Translations under genes and position numbers: made by a program | Origin: Labia minor | Taxonomy: Eukaryota; Arthropoda; Insecta; Dermaptera; Spongiphoridae | Length of the DNA stretch: 64,000 nucleotides | Direction: 5' to 3' | Assembly: GCA_963082975.1 (NCBI GenBank) | Contig: OY720345.1 | Span: 55,782,528-55,846,527 of the forward strand | Part shown: piece after piece, positions 54,781-64,000 of the stretch | Layout of the letters: each line of letters begins with the position of its first letter | Position numbering within the stretch: the first letter of the stretch is position 1 | Notes under the pieces: model-generated | Seen by the model: the letters and a program-made list of their open reading frames with translations, nothing else | Told to the model about the DNA's origin: nothing | The model's database searches: none

Positions 54781-57180
54781 TAAATACCTTCAATGAAATG
54801 TATGATGATTTTCGAACTAATATTATAGAGAATTAATTTTCTAACAAGACAATATAGTTGAAAGAATCTTTTTACTATAAATAAAGGTACTTATAATTTT
54901 TCATAAGAATATTTTAGCTGAATTTATTTTTCAATACCATATAACTAACCATCAAGTTGAATCTAATATAAACATTTTATAATTTCCATTATAAAATGTT
55001 TATATTACATATATATATAATGGTTTATAAAATGTTTATATAAGCCTGAGGATTAATGCTCTCAAACTCTTATTCTAAATTAAATCATTTTTATGATAAC
55101 GAAACTTGTATTTTCGCTAGTTATTATTTTTTTTAATGAATATTTTAGAATATAATTTATTATAATTGAGAAATTAAAAGTGATTAATAATCAAAATTCA
55201 TACCAAAATCGACTTAGTCATCATACTTTCATTAAATGTTTAATTACTTAGATAATACAATTTATTTATCTTTGTTCCAAATTGCTATTGCCGTTGTTTC
55301 TTGATCAACAGTGAAAGAGATTAGAAACTTTTTATTCTCTTTCTTAAAATGCTTTTTCTCAGCTAATATAGAAATTTATTATAATATTGTTCTCATAAAA
55401 GTTAAAAGAGCTAAAAGCTTGTGCTCTCCATTTCATTCGGAAATGAAAAATGGTTATTTTTAATATCTTTTCAAATGGGAAATGTGATAGATTACATCAT
55501 GGATTCATCATCGTTAGTTTTCTTTTATTCTTCTGTTCTATACTAAAAATGAATTATCATTGGATACTTATGCAAGTAAGTAAAGCAAACAATGCCTTTA
55601 ACATAGTTTAAGATGCTTTTAATAAAATGATTTCTAATTGTGATGTAATTGAATAAAAATAGAGAATATAATTTAGGCTTATGATTATATTTCAATTAAA
55701 TATCTAGCGATTGGTGTGGAACATTCAGAAATGAAATGGTTTAAGTATATAATATCAAGAAAACAATATAAATGACAAAAGAACAACATTTATAATGGAA
55801 TTTCAAGAACATTACATTATATTAAATTATTTTTAATTAAACACATTCTTTGGTGATTAAGAACAATATTTTTCTTGGTTTTGAGTATATTATGATGAAT
55901 GTCATTAATTCAACTTTTATTTATTTATTTTATATATTTTTTTTGTATGGAGAAATTTAATTCAAATGATTATTAAATGTAATTAATACAATTATCATCT
56001 ATTATAAAAAAATTTAAAATATTTTAATAATTAAATAAAATAATTTTTATAAATGTATATCCCATAAAAAAGTGCATCAATCTGATGATATTCTCCTTTT
56101 GCAGAGATGTCAACCATTTATTTAAAAATAAAACCTAATACGCGCGACAAACAATATATAACCTTTAAAAACTTGAAAGCTTATTGAATGCTGGGTAATG
56201 CTTTTAGTCATGTCTGTTTTATGAGCGAGCCGTTCATTTTGAACATTAATTCTAACTGATGTAAAAAAATGTTTTAGTAATCTCATGCTATTTATTTATA
56301 TTCACTATTGAATAAATTTAAAATTTGGCACTATATGGAAGAACCTTCTTATATTTAGCTCAAAATTAGTGATGGTTGTTTGTCATTTTTTTCTTATTTT
56401 TTTTTATCTTCTCTCAAAAAGGAAATTTTGCTTTTTCCCTCTTTAAATAGATAAAATAATGTAAAAAGAAACTTATTTTAGTAATACTTTAACATAAATG
56501 AGTAAACTAAAACAGAAATTAATTCATTTTAATTTATCATTGTCCAAACTTATAATCCGAATTAATAATATTTCTTAAATTGCTTAAACCCGCCATTACA
56601 GTTTCTATCCCCTTAACATTCTCTACCTTGGTATATGCATTTAAATATCCAAATAAAAATTGTATTGCCAAATAACATTTGAGATCTTGTATCTTCATAT
56701 TGAATTTTGATCTGGCGTATTTTATATAAACAGGCTTTTTAAAAATTAAATAATAAATATGAATAAAAATGACAACTGAAGAGATTCAGATCTTCGGTTA
56801 CCCTAATAATTATTTATTTATATAAAATCATAGTAACAAAGAAGACGCTAAACGTGCAATTATCACATTTTGAATATGACAACTCAAATAATACACTGAA
56901 ATGAAATTATCATAGAGACGTCTATGATTTCGACCGCGCAAAATATCTCGCCAAGCAGGGAATAGTTTAAATCCCTGTGGTATGGGGTTGGAAATATAAT
57001 AGTGAAATTAGAAAGAGAGTAGGATACACAATGGTAATAAGGTAGTCGGTCAGAACAGTTCCTCTCTATGTTGGGTTCCTCTCTATGTTGGGTTCACCAC
57101 AAGACTGTGCCTGCCGGCTCAGTACTCCTGCAAGTCGTTTGAATTTATTTTTCCTTATTAGCTAAATTTTGGTGGCACCA
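54781..57180. other. AT-rich region without genes
   Basis: Nothing coding seen. The inverted words 'tataaacattttataatttcc' and 'ggaaattataaaatgtttata'-like arms meet at about 54969-55005. A GC-richer patch at 56925-57135 includes an 18-bp tandem duplication (tcctctctatgttgggt, 57060-57096). Confidence 0.4.
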
Positions 57181-57235
57181 CCGAATTCAGCCAATCAATG
57201 CGACCCGCGGGCCGCGAGTTGGACATCCCTGGTTT
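57181..57235 (-). repeat. Isolated hAT terminus
   Basis: The minus strand starts cagggatgtccaactcgcgg and then cccgcgggtcgcattg, the typical end of a widespread non-autonomous hAT group. The opposite end was not located. Confidence 0.55.
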
Positions 57236-57942
57236 AGCCGAATTCTCGTAACTAGCATCCGTATGTTTCGATTTGTAAGATCGAAACGGGCTGCCTGATT
57301 TACCGAGTATATTTGAAAAGAAATAAATTCGAATAAATTAAGTCCGAAACCATTTTTTTCTAAGTTAATTCTATAAATCTAAGCAAATGAAAAGAAATGA
57401 CAAATTTTATTATATTATTAAATGAACCAATTACAATAAGAAACACTGTAATAAGACAAATCGAAATTAAATAATTTATTTTTATTAAACTGCTCGTGTA
57501 CTAGTGAACAAATGAATCATTTGAAAGATGAAATTCAAGTTATCAGCAATATTCACATCGACATATCTTATTAACAAACTACTATGATCATTAAACATTA
57601 AATTTAAACAATAATAAAGCTATTTGGTATCAAAGATTTAAATACAATTTATTTTACAGCAATATAAAGAAATATTTTCTATGAATCGTTTTACAAATAA
57701 ATTTAATCTTATTCTTAATAATTCAATAGTTAATTCCGTTAGACATTCGAATTTCGTTAATTTTATTGTTTCAAATCTTATTTATAAAGCGTTTATATGA
57801 TGATTCCTTAGAAAATATTTTAATACGATTTTATTTTATAACTTATTATTAATATATATATATATATACAATTATTGAATCAATCTTAATTTAATAAAAC
57901 GATCGTTTTACTTAATAATGTTTGCTCATATGAATTATAATA

Positions 57943-58104
57943 CAGTGGTGCCTCACACAACGAACTTAATTCGTTCCAGGAACAAGTTCGTTATGTGAAA
58001 CGCAAGGGGATGCAATACAACGGCAGCGATCGTGGAAGCTCGGGCGAGTTCGTTGTGTGTCATGAAATTTAGTTCATTATGGTTCGCTGTGCGAGGCATC
58101 ACTG
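57943..58104. mobile_element. 162-bp pogo/Tigger-like MITE
   Basis: Flanked by TA (57941-57942, 58105-58106). Inverted ends are cagtggtgcctcacacaacg and the counterpart of ttcgctgtgcgaggcatcactg. Inner words such as 'aattcgtt' and 'gttcgtt' are repeated. No coding capacity. Confidence 0.88.
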
Positions 58105-58114
58105 TAATTATTCT

Positions 58115-58337
58115 AAACGTTATAAGTCTCTTGGAACTTGGAAACGCAGCGCCTTGGATGGTGAACAAATGGCCAGGTTAGAGTCCAGCCATAAACAGTC
58201 GTTTAACGTTGGCGTTGATAACAGATAGCAACGTTTGAAGTTGTATTCAGAGATATATCCGAATAAATCGTGGATTTTATTACCAAATCTAGGGACATTT
58301 GCCCTTACTTCCCTCCAAAGACGCTGTGTATGAGCTC
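58115..58337 (-). pseudogene. Second Merlin transposase C-terminal exon
   Basis: An acceptor (tacag at 58338-58342) precedes AHTQRLWREVRANVPRFGN. It matches the exon at 2.8-3.04 kb, but the catalytic IE before the R..W motif is missing, so it is defective. The intron 58338-58460 has donor GTGAG at the same position as in the first copy. The preceding exon remnant reads only IFVDL. The sequence goes on for about 40 more codons (LFGYISEYNFKRCYLL). Confidence 0.65.
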
Positions 58338-58487
58338 CTGTAATTAAACCACATTTTTAAGATCAAAAAGAAAAATAATTTCTAAATTAAAAGCATAAAA
58401 AAAATTCTATAGTATTTTTTTTTATATATATAATTTTGTAAAAATAAAAATATTTCTCACCAGTAGAGGTCAACGAAAATGCGTTGA

Positions 58488-58557
58488 AATGACTTTAGTT
58501 TGAATCTAACTATTTCTAAAATAAAATAAACCGAATTTAGATTCATACTAAAGTCAT
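58488..58557. repeat. Short inverted repeat
   Basis: The arms 'atgactttagtttgaatcta' and its near-perfect inverse 'tagattcatactaaagtcat' are separated by about 26 bases. Confidence 0.75.
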
Positions 58558-58594
58558 TAATAAAAATAATACATTTGTTTTTATAATTAATAAT

Positions 58595-58720
58595 ATTAAA
58601 TATTATTATCGCCTTCATTAAGCAGAGAGTGGTGCCAGTATCGAGAATGCCAGTGAGCCTGGTGGAGCCCACCGTTACCTGGAAAGTATTATTTTCCAAC
58701 CCTGTTGATTTGGCCGTCAT
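58595..58720 (-). pseudogene. Gypsy protease fragment
   Basis: The frame reads AKSTGLENNTFQVTVGSTRL and GILDTGTTLCLMK, matching the protease start at 13.6 kb ([27 protein letters not shown]). The active-site DTG is present. Nothing else of the retroelement remains here. Confidence 0.7.
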
Positions 58721-58836
58721 ATTTAAAATTAATTTGAAGCTCTCTCCCTCTTATTACATAACCAGACTTAAATTGTGAGGACATGAATATTTCCGATTTA
58801 TAATTATGATTACATTTGATTGAAATATTTCTTTTT

Positions 58837-60124
58837 TTAACCCGTAAGTTGTGAGGTGTATTTTTTCTAACGTAAGTTATGACCTGGGGTTTCCCAAACC
58901 CCAATGTGTTTTTAATAAATATAACGCTTTTTGTTTCGTGAAAAATATTTGTTTTATTTTTTCATATTGTTACATATTGAATAAAACTGACTTTAATAAT
59001 AAATAACTCAAACAATGAAGTTAGGACAGTTTATTTTCACTTAATAGAAAATTAAACAAAATCTACCTTGAATTCAAATTTCAAGATCTATCCCTATGTA
59101 AATTCAAAAAAAAAAAAATTAAATTTTGCAAAAAAGGTATCTGCAGCATACATGTTGAACAGACTAAACATAACAAGTAAATAAGTCATGTTGAAACTTG
59201 TTTTCACATTTACTTTTTACATGCAGTCCGAACATCGCATTTCACAGCAGCTCCCACAGATCGGTGACTTGCACTCAGCTCAAACGAACCTTATCTTATC
59301 CGATTTCCGTGGGCATTTCACACATCTAACCTGCTTATCGAGAAGCTCTTGGCGCTTTCGAGGAACTGGACTATTGAGTACTGTTCCTATATTTTCACGT
59401 AATTCTCGTGGCAGACGGTCATTCTGAAGTCTTCCATGTAATTGGGGTTCTACAAGTTGCCGGCAGAGACTTTTCACAAAATCAAGTCTGCTTTGATCCT
59501 TATTTCCAGGAAATGAGTAAAGTACGTACGCATTCACCAGACTAATGTTCAGCAAATTGTAGAATATAGTAAGTGGCCAACGTCGGGAGCGCCTATTTGT
59601 TGAATATACGGTACATTTTTCGTCAAGAGCATCTACACCTCCTTTTGTTTCATTGTAGAAGATTATAATTTCTGGTTTTCCAGTTGTTTGATCTGTTGTC
59701 GCTGTATGGTGCATCGATGAAACAAGAATAACAGCTTTGTTCCTTTTTGGGACATATGACACTAATGTCATTTGTAAACCCATAGAGTGATGAATCTCTC
59801 GAACCCAGTCGTTAAATCTGGGATCATTTCCACTCATTCTATCTGGACGTGTCGCCATAATAAACAACAAATAAATAAAAATTGTATACAGTATTTGTAA
59901 CGTAACTTACGATGTGGGGTTCCACAAACCCCAAGCGCGGAAAAAAAGCAAAAGTAAACAAAAAAAACTTACAGAAATTATAAACCGCACTGTTCGCTGG
60001 TTAACAGTCGACTGATTGAAAGGTACTACGACGCGCGAGTAATTACAATAAAGTGGCACTGCATAGTGGTAAAAATAAAAAGTCGAGGGGTTTGACAAAC
60101 CCCACCCCGTAAGTTACGGGTTAA
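58837..60124 (-). mobile_element. PiggyBac element, 5'-deleted, complete ends
   Basis: TTAA targets lie at 58837-58840 and 60121-60124, with inverted ends cccgtaagtt and cccgtaactt. The words 'ggggttt' and 'aaacccc' are repeated beside both ends. At 1.29 kb it keeps only the C-terminal half of the transposase, so it is a deletion derivative that still has both ends. Confidence 0.88.
59220..59870 (-). pseudogene. PiggyBac transposase C-terminal half
   Basis: The frame reads FNDWVREIHHSMGLQMTLVSY, then KRNKAVILVSSMHH, GGVDALDEKCTVYSTNRRSRR (with the third catalytic D) and WPLTIFYNLLNISLVNAYVLY. The cysteine-rich end begins CVKCPRKSDKIRFV and is then stopped by TGA where a Cys codon is expected. 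Past the stop the frame goes on with AECKSPICGSCC. The N-terminal half with the other two catalytic residues is absent. Confidence 0.85.
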
Positions 60125-63100
60125 GAGAAGAAAACTTCGCATGTAACTAAATTATAGATATTATTTATACATTATATAGAAAGGGATAACAATAAATAAA
60201 AAATAATAAGGATTTAAGTCTGAATAGTTTCCTAAAAGAAGCACGTCCATTAGAGAAAAGATGAAAAGTAACAAAGAAAATTAGAAAATCGATGACACAA
60301 GTATTCAAAGAATTTCTCACCTGGAAACTGGATAAAATATTTATTTAGCTAATACTGAACAATTTTCTTTAAAATATTGTTTAAAAAAATGTAATGTTTA
60401 AAACTATTTGAGACATGAGAGCCAAAAGTTTACAAAATTTCTAAGTTTTTAAAGAGCCACTTACATTTTTGTTTCAATATTTTGATAGTGGATAGTCGGA
60501 AGTCGTCGCATTTGCATATCGTCACTTTCAGAACTCATCAAAAATTTTGTCGGAAATTCATACCTACTTCTCTTCATTTACTTCAGTCTTCACCGTTTTT
60601 AAATACACGAAAACATCGGCGAGCTAATTTTATACTGTACTATACTTTACGCCTTTACATTTTCCTGAATTTCTTTTGATAAACTAAATCAACTGTACTT
60701 CAAGTTTATTTTGCAATAAAAGTGTTTAAAATATGTACAAAAATAACAGTACTACTGTGGGACAGAAAGAAAACGGTAGTGACTGTATTACAATCAGATA
60801 AGACGGGGGTCAGTACGCGCAAGATAGACTGCCCTATACTTATATGTGCTCGATCGATAACTTCGACTTTTGATTATCTTTATTATTTATTTTATCATTT
60901 ATTTCTTTTTATTTATTTATATTTCTTTGATTAATCGTTTTTTCTGGAACGAATTAAAAGTTTATTAGCCAATTTGTGAATCATAATTTTATTTTGCTCG
61001 TATTTAGTATACATTTACATTTTTATTTTTACAGCGAATTCTATTATTTATATTCTAATTTTTTTTTTTGATTAACTAACTAGGAAAAGACTATATATAG
61101 AGATTTGATTAAGATTATGGTAAAATGGTAAAGATTTGATTTTTAATTTGAAACCGTTGTCCGTGAGCGTTTTTATCCTGTTGGCAGTAAATATTTTTTG
61201 TAATATAATATTTTGAGTTTTTTGAAAATAAAATAATATAATGATGGAAATGGAGAGAGAGCAACATCATTCGGGCAGCAGGTTTCCCACCACTAGTATA
61301 ACCATTTTAAAAGTCAACTACGAGATCATTCTTATATTCTTTTTCAAATGCTTTCTTTATCCTTTACCATTACCATGAACTATATTTAGGGTTTTAATAA
61401 TATAATTTAATAATAAAATTAAATTTACATTCTTTTGTCTAGAATCTGTTAAGTACTTAAACAGTCAACGTCAACATAATTAATGGAAACGATAAATTTA
61501 ATAAACTATATTATATAATTTCAACTTAAATAAACATAAATTAAGCTTAAACATAGTATCTGTGTTAGAACTTTATTATTCATAATCTTATTAAAGGAAC
61601 ACTCACAGAACTTTTTAACTGTCACAGAGACTTCAGTGTCCTCTTAGACTTGGAGGACAAGATGTTGGTATTTTCTGGATTAAAAGTTGTACTTAATTAT
61701 TAAGTATTTAGTAATTAACTTATTAGATAACAAATTATAAATTCAGTAACAAAATTATTTTTATTATTATCAATCAAACACACCTCAAAGTTGTTGGCTA
61801 AATTTTTAGTAAATCTCTGCCACCAAGGTTTTTATATACTTTACAACATTTGAGAGCATTCAATAATAATTAATTTTGATATGGGCTTTTAGTCGTTAAG
61901 CGGTTAAGCAGTCGTTATTTTATTTATAATCAATACACAACGACAAAAAACAAAGCCAAATTATACAATACTTGAAAATTAGGCAGTTACGATATATTAA
62001 ATATTTTTAAAAATAATTTTTCCTTTTCGAGATTTTGGGTTGGATTAAAATAGTTTTAACCATAAATTGATTTTTTTTTTTGAGATTTAAAAAATCACCT
62101 CAAATTATCTTATTATTTTTAGATTTATTTATACAAATCTAGTTTTTAGTAGAACTCTACCCCACTCGCGGATTCTTTCTAAGAATAAAAAGAAATATTT
62201 CTTTTCCTTGATAATAAAATTCTTTTTATAATTTCGAAAGTTTCTTTTCTTACAGTGTTTTTTATTTAATTCAATTTTCCATTATCTCTACATTCTCGTC
62301 TATATTAACATCATATTATATATACTTCTCTCTTTTTTACATTCATTGCTTATTGGAAATGGAATGACTAGGAGTTATTTTCTTTTTTATTATAAAATTT
62401 TAAATTGTATTTTTTTTTACAAATAATTTTTTTAATAGACAATTTTTTAATTCATTTCGCTTATTTCATTTTCACTTAAGATAGTTGATTTTATATATAT
62501 AAATGATTCCCAACGACTCAATAGGATGAAGAAAATTCTTCGTAAAAGATAAAAATATTGTTCTATAAATATAAAGATATATTTTTAAACATAATTAAAT
62601 ATTATTTTGAAAAAGGTTTAAAAATATTTTGAATAAAAATAAAATGTATTTTTATATATATATAGAATGCTTAGAATTTTTTCCAAAATATCAAAAAAAT
62701 AATAAAATCAATCAACATTTACCTTAAAGAGTTAAAAAAAAATTTAATCACTTTTCGCACATGCAATCAAGAAAATACAAATTATCAATTGCCATCTCAT
62801 CAACCCCCTCTATGCTTTATATGCTTCCTTTTTTATTCTGTAGCGTTTTTGTCTATTTATCCCTAAATTTGCATTATGTATAGAGAGCCGTTCTCTCAAT
62901 TTAATTACAAGCAAATAATTATCCCAATCTACCCCTGACGTCCTAGACTGGCATCCCTGTCTACATGAACATGATCAATTTGATTACATGTTTTTCCATC
63001 TGGTGAGTTGCATGTACACTTATGGATATCTCCATGTCTAAAATAATTGCTTTTAATTATTAAATCTTTCCCTATATTTAATCTAAATCTTTTAGTTTTT

Positions 63101-63540
63101 TTTAATTAATCACACCTAGGGTTGGCTCTAAAAGTAATATTGAAATGTATTGCATATTATTTAAATAAAAAAAAACTATTTAAAATTTAAATTTAAATTT
63201 ATTTATATTTAAATCTAAAGAAAATAAAACATTTCTCATGAAGGATTCAAAAATAACTGAATCACTCTGTGTATAATTTATATATAATATATAATCCCAA
63301 TATTCACGGAATAAAATTAAAAATAAAAATAACAAGAAATATTACAAATATATATAGTGCATTTAAATGATTTATTTTCTCATTTCAAAAAATTGTTAAT
63401 TTAAATTGTATTTGGGTTTTTTCAGTTTTTGGTACCTTCTGTTTCAAATCCGCCAATCATATTCTAATAATTAGTAAAGATGTCTTAAAGATAAAGCTGT
63501 TTTTTAATTCTTGTTGGTTATTCATTCCAGAAAATAAGCG
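60125..63540. other. AT-rich region without genes
   Basis: No coding sequence or structured repeat recognised over about 3.4 kb. The short frames at 60.48-60.93 kb are A/T-rich and lack any family signature. Confidence 0.45.
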
Positions 63541-63549
63541 AATTTTATA

Positions 63550-63952
63550 ATTTTTCAACCATTCTTTACATACGTAATTGAACAGTAATGAAACGATTCT
63601 ATAGTCGCAACATAGGTAAACTGACCTTCAAGTTGCTGCTGTGCAGTAAGCTTATGCTTCATGCGACTGATGGTATTACCGAGACTCTGTTCTCGACAAA
63701 TACACCAACATGAGTTAGAATAATCCCAACTTCTAAAGGATAAGCTGTTACAGCTTCTATCTTATTTTTCAACTCAACGGAATCATCCAATAATTGAGCT
63801 GGAGCACGTTGCTGACTAATTGGTCTATTCTTGCTCACTCGGGCGCAACGGGCTTCAAATAGCGCCAGATTTACACGGTAAAATTGATGAACCGTACAGA
63901 GATCCGGATTCGCCATTCGAGGTGCAGATCGATACATTTTCACACATGACAA
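63550..63952 (-). pseudogene. Unrecognised coding fragment
   Basis: The frame 63952-63659 reads HQFYRVNLALFEARCARVS, then VELKNKIEAVTAYPLEVG and IILTHVGVFVEN. A second frame after the stop continues TAQQQLEGQFTYVATIESF to about 63550, so a frameshift is likely. The ordered pattern of charged and hydrophobic residues looks like a real protein. No family recognised. A capsid or nucleoprotein-like origin, perhaps related to the gene at 50 kb, is only a guess. It starts near the window edge and may extend beyond. Confidence 0.4.
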
Positions 63953-64000
63953 CCCTAATATTCTATTGTTGTTATAGCAGTTGGGGTCTGTTTGTTCTCT

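Noticed and set aside
60482-60934. Plus-strand frames of 65 and 70 codons
   Set aside because: Low-complexity, A/T-driven composition and no homology pattern.

Overview
This window is a stretch of an animal nuclear genome and not a prokaryotic locus. It is very AT-rich, has no operons or ribosome binding sites, contains spliced transposase genes, and is built almost entirely of transposable-element sequence. The mix of mariner, Tigger/pogo, piggyBac, hAT, Merlin, PIF/Harbinger, Helentron-like elements, Ty3/gypsy, RTE/Jockey-like LINEs and a mononegavirus-like L fossil suggests an invertebrate, most likely an arthropod. The species cannot be named from sequence alone. I found no convincing ordinary host gene; this looks like a TE nest.

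Layout. 0-3 kb: a diverged Helentron-like copy, AT-rich sequence and the tail of a LINE. 2.8-7.9 kb: remains of an intron-containing Merlin transposase gene, of which exon 1, intron 1 and part of exon 2 were amplified into a six-unit tandem array (about 780-793 bp per unit). 7.97-14.7 kb: a GC-richer Ty3/gypsy element on the minus strand. It is broken by a PIF/Harbinger-type element that carries a MADF gene, and it is bordered by two near-identical 292-bp copies of a SWIM-type gene fragment. 14.7-26 kb: AT-rich repeats, a Helentron-like copy, LINE fragments, a tRNA-like pseudogene, a pogo remnant and an internally deleted mariner. 26.1-28.55 kb: a possible 2.5-kb unit bounded by 61-bp inverted repeats, with an unrecognised ORF combining a membrane segment and zinc fingers.

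28.77-37.30 kb: a large hAT element with a TTF-finger transposase, into which a Tigger element (with its own frameshifted transposase) and a small hAT MITE have inserted. 37.5-43 kb: a Helentron-like copy, an unknown basic ORF and two nested hAT elements. 43.2-45.65 kb: the end of an LTR retroelement and a truncated piggyBac. 45.65-48.4 kb: an endogenous mononegavirus-like polymerase (L) pseudogene, cut by that piggyBac.

50-53.8 kb: an unrecognised protein gene split by a BED-finger hAT element that itself carries a Helentron-like insertion. 53.9-60.1 kb: two piggyBac derivatives, a solo LTR, a 162-bp pogo-like MITE, a second Merlin exon and a gypsy protease scrap. The right end is AT-rich, except for an unknown coding fragment on the minus strand at 63.55-63.95 kb.

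How the parts relate. Most signals are independent insertions whose nesting gives relative ages. The best candidates for something undescribed are the Merlin-derived tandem array with dimer and monomer periodicity, the 26.1-28.55 kb unit, and the interrupted unknown gene that lies upstream of, and collinear with, the viral L fossil.
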